Of a stretch of DNA of 5,706 nucleotides, positions 1-5,394 are shown piece by piece (within the stretch, counting starts at the first letter, position 1; each line of letters begins with the position of its first letter). Both the position numbers and the translations under genes were made by a program. The notes under the pieces were generated by a model that was not told the origin of the DNA, did not search any database, and was given only the letters and a program-made list of their open reading frames with translations. This DNA comes from Bacillus sp. UNC41MFS5 (GTDB lineage Bacteria; Bacillota; Bacilli; Bacillales_B; DSM-18226): contig NZ_JMLP01000044.1 in the NCBI RefSeq assembly GCF_000686805.1, positions 1-5,706 of the forward strand. Reading direction: 5' to 3'.

Positions 1-56
1 TTGATCGAAATTCTTTCAATTAGTTGATTTTGTTTGTCTTGCATTTTAAACTTCAT
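1..56 (-). CDS. IS110-family transposase, N-terminal fragment (runs off window)
   Basis: Only 18 codons lie in the window, reading MKFKMQDKQNQLIERISI from the ATG at 56. The QNQLIERI core resembles the N-terminus of IS110-family transposases of bacilli as I remember them; in those proteins the DEDD RuvC-like catalytic domain (usually with a VGVDIA-like motif) follows directly, but it lies beyond position 1. IS110 enzymes are DEDD recombinases that work with a structured bridge RNA encoded in the element's non-coding end. The start is supported by AGGAGG at 67-72 (minus), 10 nt before ATG. That Shine-Dalgarno is buried in a hairpin (57-124), as expected for an insertion sequence avoiding read-through expression. 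The call rests on a short peptide only, and intactness cannot be judged. Confidence 0.6.
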   Translation of the reverse strand, partial: MKFKMQDKQNQLIERISI

Positions 57-124
57 AATAGAGCTTCCTCCTAAGAATGATTTTGTGTTGTGTGTGTATA
101 ATCATCTTACTGAGGGGCTCTATT
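57..124 (-). promoter_or_regulatory. Hairpin burying the transposase ribosome binding site; possible bridge-RNA region
   Basis: Positions 57-64 (AATAGAGC) pair perfectly with 117-124. Inside, CCTC 67-70 pairs with 112-115, AAG 73-75 with 106-108, and ATGATT 77-82 with 100-105. This gives 21 bp with small internal loops and a GT-rich 17-nt apical loop (83-99). On the minus strand the AGGAGG Shine-Dalgarno (67-72) of the transposase is mostly inside the stem and the ATG lies directly after it. The pairing is seen in the sequence; the roles (blocking translation from outside transcripts, or forming part of an IS110 bridge RNA) are inference. Confidence 0.55.
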
Positions 125-145
125 TTTTACAAACGTGAAAAATAG
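120..145 (-). promoter_or_regulatory. Second hairpin, mutually exclusive with the RBS-burying hairpin
   Basis: CTATTTTT (120-127) pairs with AAAAATAG (138-145), an 8-bp stem with a 10-nt loop in which AC/GT can also pair. Its 120-124 arm is the same segment needed for the outer stem of the 57-124 hairpin, so both cannot form fully. On the minus-strand RNA this hairpin emerges first. It is A/U-only except for the closing C-G pair, so its stability is modest. Confidence 0.35.
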
Positions 146-162
146 ATCTCTACAGGAATTCT

Positions 163-207
163 AACGGGTGCAAAAGTTGAACAATGAGTTGTTGAGGCAG
201 ATCCTTT
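163..207 (+). repeat. AACGGGTGC leader-like element, copy 1
   Basis: The segment starts AACGGGTGC, continues through AGTT and a small AACAA/TTGTT hairpin (179-193), and ends in GATCCTTT. The same order of blocks occurs at 5111-5158: identical AACGGGTGC, AGTT, ACAA, TGTTG, GG and TCCTTT with differing spacers. Each copy lies upstream of a very small membrane-protein gene (here 54 nt before the ATG at 262). I have an impression of seeing similar elements dispersed in Bacillaceae intergenic DNA but cannot name the family. Function is unknown; it could be a 5' leader structure, a small mobile repeat, or part of an antisense RNA. Confidence 0.5.
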
Positions 208-261
208 AATTGATTCACTAACGGTTTATTGATAAGCACATTATAAAAAAGGAGAAAGAAA

Positions 262-423
262 ATGAATTGGTTATCAAATGTTTATGCGACCCTTTCTGGA
301 TTAGCTGTTTCCATAATAGGGACTTTTTTAGACTTTCCTGAACCTCTAGTTTCCTTTTTAGTCATTATCATTATTGTGTACTTCCTTGTACTCCGAGTAT
401 TCCGAATAAATTGTAATCAATAA
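262..423 (+). CDS. Small hydrophobic membrane protein, 53 aa, unknown function
   Basis: The ATG at 262 has a clear Shine-Dalgarno GGAG (251-254) at 7-nt spacing in an A-rich context; the stop is TAA at 421-423. The protein has a short, moderately hydrophobic N-terminal half (residues 4-22, with SGLAVSIIG), an acidic/proline turn (LDFPEPL, 23-29) and a strongly hydrophobic segment (about 30-44, with VIIIIVYFLVL), then a short basic tail with RVFR. It is therefore probably a one- or two-pass membrane peptide with the tail on the cytoplasmic side. I recognise no family. It is convergent with dltD and shares its terminator. The AACGGGTGC element lies upstream, as it does for the 61-residue protein gene at 5198. 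No good sigma-A promoter was found directly upstream. It could be a stand-alone small membrane protein or a decayed remnant; the good ribosome binding site favours a real gene. Confidence 0.6.
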   Translation: MNWLSNVYATLSGLAVSIIGTFLDFPEPLVSFLVIIIIVYFLVLRVFRINCNQ

Positions 424-433
424 TGCCTAGAAA

Positions 434-480
434 ACGAAAAAGAAGTCTACCTCTTAATAGGGATTAGACTTCTTTTTCGT
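434..480. terminator. Shared bidirectional terminator between the 53-aa gene and dltD
   Basis: Positions 434-449 pair perfectly with 465-480 (16 bp, A-rich arm ACGAAAAAGAAGTCTA), with a 15-nt loop. Read rightward the stem is followed by ATTATTTTTGTTTTTC. Read leftward the stem ends CTTTTTCGT and continues TTTC. The dltD stop codon (482-484) lies one base from the stem and the 53-aa gene stops 10 bases before it, so one hairpin serves both converging units. Confidence 0.85.
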
Positions 481-481
481 A

Positions 482-1660
482 TTATTTTTGTTTTTCAAAT
501 TGTAGAATACCTTTGTCAACAGATACCCATCCTTTATACCCCAGATGGATCGTATCTTTAAAGAAATATTTATCGTACTCATGACCGGATAAATCTAAAA
601 TAGGAAATCCGTTCTTTTCAATTTGTTTTTTAACCTTCACATAATAATCCGTGCGTCCTTTGGTTGGAAAACCGGTATAATCTGACCAGTAACCATTGAC
701 TGGAACGGAAACAAATAAAGGTTTTGCATGGGCTTCTTTTAGTACATCGAGGACCAGTTGCAGATCTTGATATTGTCTAGATTTTGCATAACTTGCTCCC
801 TTTTTATACCCTTGAAGTTTATCCAATTTAGGTTGTAACATGGCTTTATAATACAAATCATTCACATAGAACGGATTGGTTGTTGTTTTTTTTGCAGCCA
901 TATGGCCGGCAGCGTCTTCAAGCTCAGCCCATGATTTATTCTGTGTGAGGGCTGGTTTTGGATGAAGTTTTTTCAAATGGACATCTAGTAAAGAAAGGAT
1001 TAAATCTCTTCGTTCCAACAAATGTAAAAAACCATAAGCAAACGGCTTGATGACCGTGGCTTTGGTTTGGTGCCATTTATCATGATATACATTCGCCTCC
1101 AAAAGAGAAGAAAGCATCCAATCACTTTTGACTACATTAAAGGCTAAAAGGCGCTTTGAACCTTCTGTCACTAATGGGTGATTCACTTTTGGGTTTAACG
1201 CAAATTGGTATCCTTGTAAAACAGAAAAGTTGGGTGCAAAGTGGGATTCATCCGAGCCTTTAGGCACAAACCATTGTGGTGATAAGACGAAAACTATCCT
1301 TTTGCCTTTTAACTTATCTGCATGAGCTGAAAAGTTTAAAAAGTGAATGAGTGCCTCAGTCCCCCCGGTTCCGACTAAAAACGGCGTGAAGCCCTGTGGA
1401 TTCACATGAAAATAGTTTGACGGATGAAAAGGGTCTAATCGAGCCAATTCAGAAGAACCATAAATAGGCAAATAGGCAGGATTTTCCAACATCTTATGTT
1501 GAACTAAATAGCCTTGAAACATTTTGCGGTCTAATCCTGCTGCATCTCGCTCCACCAACTTCTCATTAATCAAAGGCAGTAACCATTGGGCTGGAAAAAA
1601 CAAAAGAATGGAAAATAAGATGACTGCCACAATTAAGGGTTTAAAGGAGGAGCGGACCAT
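482..1660 (-). CDS. dltD: DltD, D-alanyl transfer protein of lipoteichoic acid D-alanylation
   Basis: The protein has 392 residues. It is a single-pass membrane protein with an N-terminal anchor (about residues 8-30, rich in L, I, V and F) and an extracellular SGNH-like hydrolase domain. Family catalytic residues are visible: the GSSE motif with nucleophile Ser70, and the C-terminal DTIHLGYKGW motif with Asp369 and His372. A conserved VFVLSPQWF block lies at 123-131. DltD acts on the outer face in the last stage of D-alanine transfer to teichoic acid. The start at 1660 is chosen because it forms a TAATG overlap with the dltC stop (1660-1662) and has GGAG at 8-10 nt; a longer reading from 1705 would run through dltC and add a non-family N-terminus. 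It is the last gene of the operon, one base before the terminator stem. Confidence 0.96.
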   Translation of the reverse strand: MVRSSFKPLIVAVILFSILLFFPAQWLLPLINEKLVERDAAGLDRKMFQGYLVQHKMLENPAYLPIYGSSELARLDPFHPSNYFHVNPQGFTPFLVGTGGTEALIHFLNFSAHADKLKGKRIVFVLSPQWFVPKGSDESHFAPNFSVLQGYQFALNPKVNHPLVTEGSKRLLAFNVVKSDWMLSSLLEANVYHDKWHQTKATVIKPFAYGFLHLLERRDLILSLLDVHLKKLHPKPALTQNKSWAELEDAAGHMAAKKTTTNPFYVNDLYYKAMLQPKLDKLQGYKKGASYAKSRQYQDLQLVLDVLKEAHAKPLFVSVPVNGYWSDYTGFPTKGRTDYYVKVKKQIEKNGFPILDLSGHEYDKYFFKDTIHLGYKGWVSVDKGILQFEKQK

Positions 1661-1893
1661 TACCGATTCTCCAATTGACCAATAATTGCATTCGGAGTAT
1701 TCCATTCTTCTCTGACAAAATCAGAAATCCCCACTGTGATCTCTAAACGTTCTTCAATTTCAACAAGCAATGAAACCGTTCCGAACGAATCCAATAGACC
1801 TTCCTTAAATAAATCGATATTTAAATTTTCTCTTACAATATCCGAATCACAAATCTCTTCTAAAATATCCAACACTGTCTCTTTTACTGACAT
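1660..1893 (-). CDS. dltC: DltC, D-alanyl carrier protein
   Basis: The 77-residue acyl-carrier-type protein has the usual length for DltC. The phosphopantetheine attachment site is Ser36 in [10 protein letters not shown], followed by the acidic helix [12 protein letters not shown] that is typical of carrier domains. DltA loads D-alanine onto the phosphopantetheine thiol, and DltB on the cytoplasmic face receives it. The ATG at 1893 has AGGAGG (1901-1906) at 7-nt spacing and lies 17 nt after the dltB stop. An upstream in-frame ATG at 1992 would add a segment that is really dltB coding sequence, so it is rejected. The TAA at 1662-1660 overlaps the dltD ATG by one base, suggesting translational coupling. 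Confidence 0.97.
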   Translation of the reverse strand: MSVKETVLDILEEICDSDIVRENLNIDLFKEGLLDSFGTVSLLVEIEERLEITVGISDFVREEWNTPNAIIGQLENR

Positions 1894-1910
1894 GATAATT
1901 CCTCCTAATA

Positions 1911-3059
1911 TTAAAATAATCGACCGGAAAAGATTAAAAATCCAAAGCAAATGAAGTGGAAGGTGATGACGATCGAGATTGCATGTGTCCATTTATTCTT
2001 TTTCCAGAATGAGTATTTTTTGTTTTTTCGTGCAAACCAATCAAAACTGATGATTAAAAGAGCATGATATAACCCATACACAATATAGTGAAGTTCCAGA
2101 CCGTGCCATACCCCCATTAATAAAAAGAGAAGCAGGTAACCAAGATAGGAAATGGTGAAACGGTTTTTGATCCACTTTTTCTTTTGCATTATGAAGGCAA
2201 ATCGCATGTACACATAATCCCGGAACCAAAATGAAAGTGACATGTGCCAACGGTTCCAAAAGTCTTTAATATTTCTGCTCAAAAAAGGAAGATTAAAGTT
2301 TTCAGGCGTTTTAACCCCCATAATATAGCTGAAACCGATGGCAAAGTTGCTGTATCCAGCAAAGTCAAAAAATAAATATAAACTGTACAGATACATATAA
2401 CTAATATCGGATAGCAGCGTATGGTTTTGGATAAAAAGTGTTGAAATTAATTTACTATTGATGAGAAACCCGATAATAAATTTATATAAAAAGCCTAAAA
2501 AAATCTTATTAATTCCCTTATAAAGAAGCTCATGATACTCTTCTCTGGAAGGAACGGTGCCTATATCCTTTTTAAAACGTTTGTAACGGTCGATTGGACC
2601 GGAGGATATGGTTGGAAAAAACAATAAAAACGAAAGTTGTTCTTTTATGGTCAAAGATGTTAACGAACCATCTCGAATATCAATTACCATTTGGACATTT
2701 TTAAAGTTTAAATAAGAAATTCCTAAAAATCCAAACCAGTTATTCAATTCGAAGGCAGGCAAGATTTTTATTAACAATAAAGGGATGATGGAAAGAAAAA
2801 TAGCAAGATAAAAAACAAGTGACGAATTTTGCTTTGATCGATACCGTATATAAACGGAAACAAGGATGATCTCCCAAATGACATAGGCAATAAAGGAATA
2901 CGCTTGATGAAGGTCAGCTGCGAATGCCATAAAGAGAACGACAAACGTAACGAGAGCGTTATACCAACCTAACCTTTTTTTCCGGTATCCCGCTGCTACG
3001 ACAGGGATAAGCAAGATGCCAACAATCATAAAATAAAGTAAAGCTGCATAGGGCGTCAT
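1911..3059 (-). CDS. dltB: DltB, MBOAT-family O-acyltransferase for D-alanine export
   Basis: This 382-residue polytopic membrane protein is slightly shorter than some relatives. Hydrophobic segments are spread over the whole length, starting at residues 5-23 and 32-49. MBOAT signatures are present: the [16 protein letters not shown] block (148-163), [14 protein letters not shown] (229-242), the [16 protein letters not shown] block with His272, and [18 protein letters not shown] with the presumed catalytic His319. Family knowledge: DltB forms a funnel that contacts D-alanyl-DltC and passes D-alanine through the membrane for use by DltX and DltD. Its ATG (3059-3057) overlaps the dltA stop TGA (3058-3056) in an ATGA arrangement, with GAGG 7 nt upstream inside dltA, so translation is probably coupled. 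All key residues are present. Confidence 0.97.
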   Translation of the reverse strand: MTPYAALLYFMIVGILLIPVVAAGYRKKRLGWYNALVTFVVLFMAFAADLHQAYSFIAYVIWEIILVSVYIRYRSKQNSSLVFYLAIFLSIIPLLLIKILPAFELNNWFGFLGISYLNFKNVQMVIDIRDGSLTSLTIKEQLSFLLFFPTISSGPIDRYKRFKKDIGTVPSREEYHELLYKGINKIFLGFLYKFIIGFLINSKLISTLFIQNHTLLSDISYMYLYSLYLFFDFAGYSNFAIGFSYIMGVKTPENFNLPFLSRNIKDFWNRWHMSLSFWFRDYVYMRFAFIMQKKKWIKNRFTISYLGYLLLFLLMGVWHGLELHYIVYGLYHALLIISFDWFARKNKKYSFWKKNKWTHAISIVITFHFICFGFLIFSGRLF

Positions 3060-4576
3060 GCAGTAACCTCATGTAATACTCTTTTTCGGTCTACCTTGCC
3101 GTTATTCGTCATGGGAAGAGCTGGGCGATAAACAAACTTTCTCGGTACCATGTATTGCGGTAATAGAGCACGTAATTCTTTTTTTAACTGACTGGTAAGT
3201 TGAAATTCCTTTTCGAATTTATGTGGAGCTGGGACGATCACCGCTGTTAAAAATTCGCATTTCCCGTCTTTGTAATTAGGTACAATCATAACGTTTTGTA
3301 CTAACGGCAGGGAAGAAAGCTGTGCCTCAATCTCTTCAAGCTCCATTCTGTATCCATTCACTTTCACTTGGAAATCCATTCTTCCTGCGTAAAATAACAA
3401 TCCATCTTTTTTATAGCCAAGGTCTCCTGTTTTATAAGCAGGCTGCCCATTGAGGACGAAAAATGATTTACGAGTCAAACCTGGTTGATTCAAATACCCT
3501 TTGCTCACATGAGGTCCGGTTATAACAATTTGACCTTTTTCCCCATCTGGTTGTTCATCAAGTGATTCTGACAGAATATAAACTTCGCCATCTTTTTTCG
3601 AAATGCCAATTGGCAATGATTCGTACTTTTCAATCAAGGAATCATCCACATTGATACTTGTTGCTGCTACTGTACATTCAGTAGGACCATACGAATTGAA
3701 TACAGTGGCATTTGGGAACCTCTTTCTCAATTTTAAAGCCGTTGCACTTGGTAATGCTTCTCCGCAAAATAAAAATGTTGTTAATTCAGGGAGTAGAGAT
3801 GCTGAAAACTGTTCATCCGATAAGCAATAGTCCACAAAGGATGGAGTAGACGTCCAAATATTCGCGGAGGACTTTTCAAGCGATAAAAATAATTCTTTAG
3901 GCGCTGCCACATACTCTTTGGGCAGCATCCAAAGGGTTCCTCCTAAGAATAAACTAGGGAACAGATCCATCACTGACAAATCAAACGAAAAAGGTGCTTG
4001 GTTTAAAAAGACTTGATGGTTTGCTAAACCGAAGTCATTCGTCATCCAGTGAGTAAAACTCATTAAATTGTTGTAAGAAATTTGGACACCTTTTGGATTT
4101 CCTGTGCTCCCTGACGTATAGATGATATAAAAGTTTTCATCATTGAGAACATATGACTCGGAAGAAACGGTTTTTCCTTGATTCTTTACGAGTGCATCTC
4201 GTAAACGATCTCCATTCAAAGGATGGGATAGATGTTCCAAACCTACTTGAGGCAGATCAATAGGTGATAGCATCATTTTAGCTCCAGAATCTTCTATAAT
4301 TTTTGCAATTCTTTCATCTGGAATAGATGTATCAACCGGAATATACGGATGACCTGATTTAACGCATGCTAAAAAACAAACAAGCATTAATGGTTCCATG
4401 TGACCATAAACCACAATAGGAGTAGAATCATCCAGCAAAAGATTGTTTAAAAAATAAGCTAAAGACTCGGACATATTATAAAGCTGCCTATATGTAAGGC
4501 TCTCATTTCCGCATGAAAAAACGGTCTTTTCAGGACATAATTCAGACCATTTTTGTAGTTGTGAATAAAAATTCAT
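3056..4576 (-). CDS. dltA: DltA, D-alanine:D-alanyl carrier protein ligase
   Basis: This 506-residue cytoplasmic adenylation enzyme has the normal DltA length. It activates D-alanine with ATP to D-alanyl-AMP and transfers it to the DltC phosphopantetheine thiol. Adenylation motifs are in order: P-loop-like YTSGSTGNPKG (153-163), NSYGPTE (294-300), YKTGDLG (381-387), the hinge region GRMDFQVKVNGYR (398-410) and NGKVDRK with catalytic Lys494. Cys271 in FLFCGEALP matches the cysteine of Bacillus DltA that helps select D- over L-alanine. The ATG at 4576 is preferred because GAGGTGA lies just upstream and it falls 10 nt after the dltX stop; an in-frame ATG at 4630 lies inside dltX and would add 18 non-family residues. 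The stop overlaps the dltB start by 4 nt. Confidence 0.98.
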   Translation of the reverse strand: MNFYSQLQKWSELCPEKTVFSCGNESLTYRQLYNMSESLAYFLNNLLLDDSTPIVVYGHMEPLMLVCFLACVKSGHPYIPVDTSIPDERIAKIIEDSGAKMMLSPIDLPQVGLEHLSHPLNGDRLRDALVKNQGKTVSSESYVLNDENFYIIYTSGSTGNPKGVQISYNNLMSFTHWMTNDFGLANHQVFLNQAPFSFDLSVMDLFPSLFLGGTLWMLPKEYVAAPKELFLSLEKSSANIWTSTPSFVDYCLSDEQFSASLLPELTTFLFCGEALPSATALKLRKRFPNATVFNSYGPTECTVAATSINVDDSLIEKYESLPIGISKKDGEVYILSESLDEQPDGEKGQIVITGPHVSKGYLNQPGLTRKSFFVLNGQPAYKTGDLGYKKDGLLFYAGRMDFQVKVNGYRMELEEIEAQLSSLPLVQNVMIVPNYKDGKCEFLTAVIVPAPHKFEKEFQLTSQLKKELRALLPQYMVPRKFVYRPALPMTNNGKVDRKRVLHEVTA

Positions 4577-4586
4577 GGTGTCACCT

Positions 4587-4739
4587 CTAAAATTCGTTAT
4601 AAATAAAAGTACCGGAATTTTTAAATCCATAAATGGTTAGTAAGCCTAACAGAATTAAAAAATAAAATAACAATCTCATCATCCACCTTGTGGTAGGATG
4701 ACAGAATAAAGATTTTACATAATGAAAAAATGAATTCAT
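4587..4739 (-). CDS. dltX: DltX, small membrane component of teichoic acid D-alanylation
   Basis: This 50-residue single-pass membrane protein is the first gene of the operon. Residues 1-21 are basic/aromatic with CHPTTRWMM, residues 22-37 form the membrane segment (LLFYFLILLGLLTIYG), and the protein ends in the family's hallmark C-terminus FIYNEF. Family knowledge: the tyrosine in this terminal motif (Tyr47 here) lies on the outer face and is proposed to carry D-alanine as an acyl intermediate between DltB and DltD. AGGAGG at 4745-4750 sits 5 nt before the ATG. The stop precedes dltA by 10 nt. The gene is short and easy to miss, but its position and C-terminus make the call secure. Confidence 0.95.
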   Translation of the reverse strand: MNSFFHYVKSLFCHPTTRWMMRLLFYFLILLGLLTIYGFKNSGTFIYNEF

Positions 4740-4785
4740 AAATGCCTCCTAACTGGGAAGTAAAGCACTTGATGATTTTACTATG

Positions 4786-4826
4786 AAATCCTATTTGATT
4801 TAGGATTTTAATCAAAATTTAATCCT
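4786..4826. promoter_or_regulatory. Overlapping AGGATT/TTGATT dyads upstream of dltX
   Basis: AAATCCTA (4786-4793) and TAGGATTT (4801-4808) form a perfect 8-bp inverted repeat around a 7-nt spacer. TTGATT (4795-4800) and AATCAA (4810-4815) form a second dyad interleaved with it, and AATCCT recurs at 4821-4826. Read leftward, TTGATT (4815-4810), 16 nt and TAGGAT (4793-4788) would make a weak second promoter (4/6 matches in each box) about 50 nt before dltX. The arrangement could be an operator or alternative RNA hairpins; it is A/T-rich, so chance is possible. Confidence 0.3.
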
Positions 4827-4933
4827 TGGCTTTTGACAGATTAGTGGAATTTAGAATAAAGGGAGCAGGAAATGTATGAGGAATTTAATATTTTTGAAAA
4901 GGAACGGGGATTTTTGTAAATGTCATAGGTTCG

Positions 4934-5048
4934 CTTGTTAAACGGGATCATGGTCCCAACCAGCCTGAAACATGTTTATACAAGTAGGGGGTGAACAGTT
5001 TAGCTGACGGAATCGAGTCCCACGGGTGCGACGTTCTACCCCGACTAC
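4934..5048 (-). ncRNA. Candidate structured leader RNA (or small RNA) upstream of dltX
   Basis: Read leftward from the predicted promoter, the RNA folds into two adjacent long-range helices. Helix 1 has 13 bp: GTAG 5048-5045 with 4987-4984, GGGGT 5042-5038 with 4992-4988, and GAAC 5036-5033 with 4996-4993; only a TC and an A bulge, both on the 5' side, interrupt it. Helix 2 has 9 bp: TTGT 4983-4980 with 4938-4935 and TAAAC 4978-4974 with 4943-4939, with one A bulge. It begins where helix 1 ends, and a GGGA/TCCC hairpin (4957-4944) abuts it. Inside helix 1, GGGA/TTCC (5021-5009) can form. About 195 nt of less structured sequence follow before dltX. I do not recognise a known riboswitch class. 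It could be a cis-regulatory leader or an independent small RNA; no terminator is visible after it. Confidence 0.42.
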
Positions 5049-5052
5049 CGAT

Positions 5053-5080
5053 ATAATAAAACTATATAAAAAAAGGTCAA
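5053..5080 (-). promoter_or_regulatory. Sigma-A-like promoter reading toward dltX
   Basis: On the minus strand, TTGACC (5080-5075) and TATTAT (5058-5053) are each 5/6 matches to the consensus, with a 16-nt spacer. Transcription would start near 5044-5049, just at the base of the structured leader, giving an untranslated region of about 305 nt before the dltX ATG. This is the best promoter candidate I see for the dlt operon. The -35 box lies in the 3' arm of the terminator at 5068-5100. Confidence 0.55.
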
Positions 5081-5100
5081 CCAGAAAAATCTGGCTAACC
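5068..5100 (-). terminator. Leftward intrinsic terminator just upstream of the dlt promoter
   Basis: On the minus strand GGTTAGCCAGA (5100-5090) pairs with TCTGGTTGACC (5085-5075) over 11 bp, including two G-U pairs, with a TTTT loop. It is followed by seven Ts (5074-5068). In the rightward direction the two wobble pairs become mismatches and the tail is poor, so it is built for leftward RNA. It would insulate dlt from transcripts coming from the right, although no leftward gene is evident between here and the window end. Confidence 0.75.
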
Positions 5101-5110
5101 TTATATTACG

Positions 5111-5158
5111 AACGGGTGCTTTAGTTTTACAACAAATGGGCTGTTGCGGTGGTCCTTT
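5111..5158 (+). repeat. AACGGGTGC leader-like element, copy 2
   Basis: This copy begins AACGGGTGC and contains AGTT, a CAACA/TGTTG hairpin (5130-5146 region) and GGTGGTCCTTT. Block order matches the copy at 163-207, with a net 3-nt length difference. It starts 87 nt before the ATG of the 61-residue membrane protein gene. On the opposite strand it runs into the leftward terminator at 5100-5068 after 10 nt, so it might equally be the 3' part of a leftward small RNA. Confidence 0.5.
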
Positions 5159-5197
5159 TCTTATTTTTTACTAACCTGGGTAAAAAGGAGTAACTTT

Positions 5198-5383
5198 ATG
5201 ACATTTAAAAAATACATGATTGCTGTATTTATTGCTGTAATTCTTTCTATTGTTATTCGTTCCATACTTCGTTCCAATGGTATCCACAATTTTCTTAGCG
5301 AAAACTCAACTGGTCAAGCAATGTTATATTTGGTCATTTTTGCATTGTGTTACTTATTCTTTAAAAGACAGTCTGATAAATAA
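5198..5383 (+). CDS. Small membrane protein, 61 aa, two predicted membrane segments
   Basis: The ATG at 5198 is chosen because AAGGAG (5185-5190) lies 7 nt upstream; an in-frame TTG at 5144 lies inside the repeat element and has no ribosome binding site. The protein reads as a basic start (MTFKKY), a membrane segment at about 7-23 (IAVFIAVILSIVI), a short polar loop with RSNG and SENSTGQ, a second membrane segment at about 41-55 (AMLYLVIFALCYLFF) and a basic tail KRQSDK. The positive charges suggest both ends are cytoplasmic with the loop outside. I recognise no family. It is divergent from the dlt operon, and like the 53-residue gene at 262 it is preceded by the AACGGGTGC element. The two proteins are not obviously similar in sequence. 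A weak hairpin at 5487-5531 may end its transcript. Confidence 0.7.
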   Translation: MTFKKYMIAVFIAVILSIVIRSILRSNGIHNFLSENSTGQAMLYLVIFALCYLFFKRQSDK

Positions 5384-5394
5384 GACTTATATAA

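Noticed and set aside
1661..1705. Longer dltD reading from ATG 1705.
   Set aside because: The extra residues are out-of-frame dltC coding sequence; the TAATG junction at 1660 is the natural start.
1736..1954. Open frames of 70-75 codons opposite or inside dltB, dltC and dltA (for example 1736-1954 plus, 3603-3830 plus, 2041-2259 minus).
   Set aside because: They are shadows of the dlt genes, without ribosome binding sites or recognisable protein features.
1894..1992. Longer dltC reading from ATG 1992.
   Set aside because: It overlaps the 3' end of dltB; ATG 1893 has an ideal AGGAGG and matches DltC length.
4577..4630. Longer dltA reading from ATG 4630.
   Set aside because: The extension lies within dltX and has no ribosome binding site; ATG 4576 has GAGGTGA and gives the usual DltA N-terminus.
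4872..4919. Fifteen-codon plus-strand ORF (MYEEFNIFEKERGFL) preceded by GGGAG, in the dlt leader region.
   Set aside because: It is too short to call, has no properly spaced promoter (TTGACA at 4833 has only 13 nt to TAGAAT), and lies opposite the presumed dlt leader.
4938..4973. Eleven-codon leftward ORF (MFQAGWDHDPV) inside the structured leader, as a possible leader peptide.
   Set aside because: There is no ribosome binding site, no run of regulatory codons, and it lies inside paired regions.
5000..5010. Eleven-base match (minus strand CCGTCAGCTAA) to the conserved 3' core of the c-di-AMP (ydaO) riboswitch as I remember it.
   Set aside because: The segment enclosed by the outer helix is only about 65 nt, too short for the roughly 120-nt two-lobed aptamer, and the other conserved blocks are not in place. 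A covariance search would settle it.
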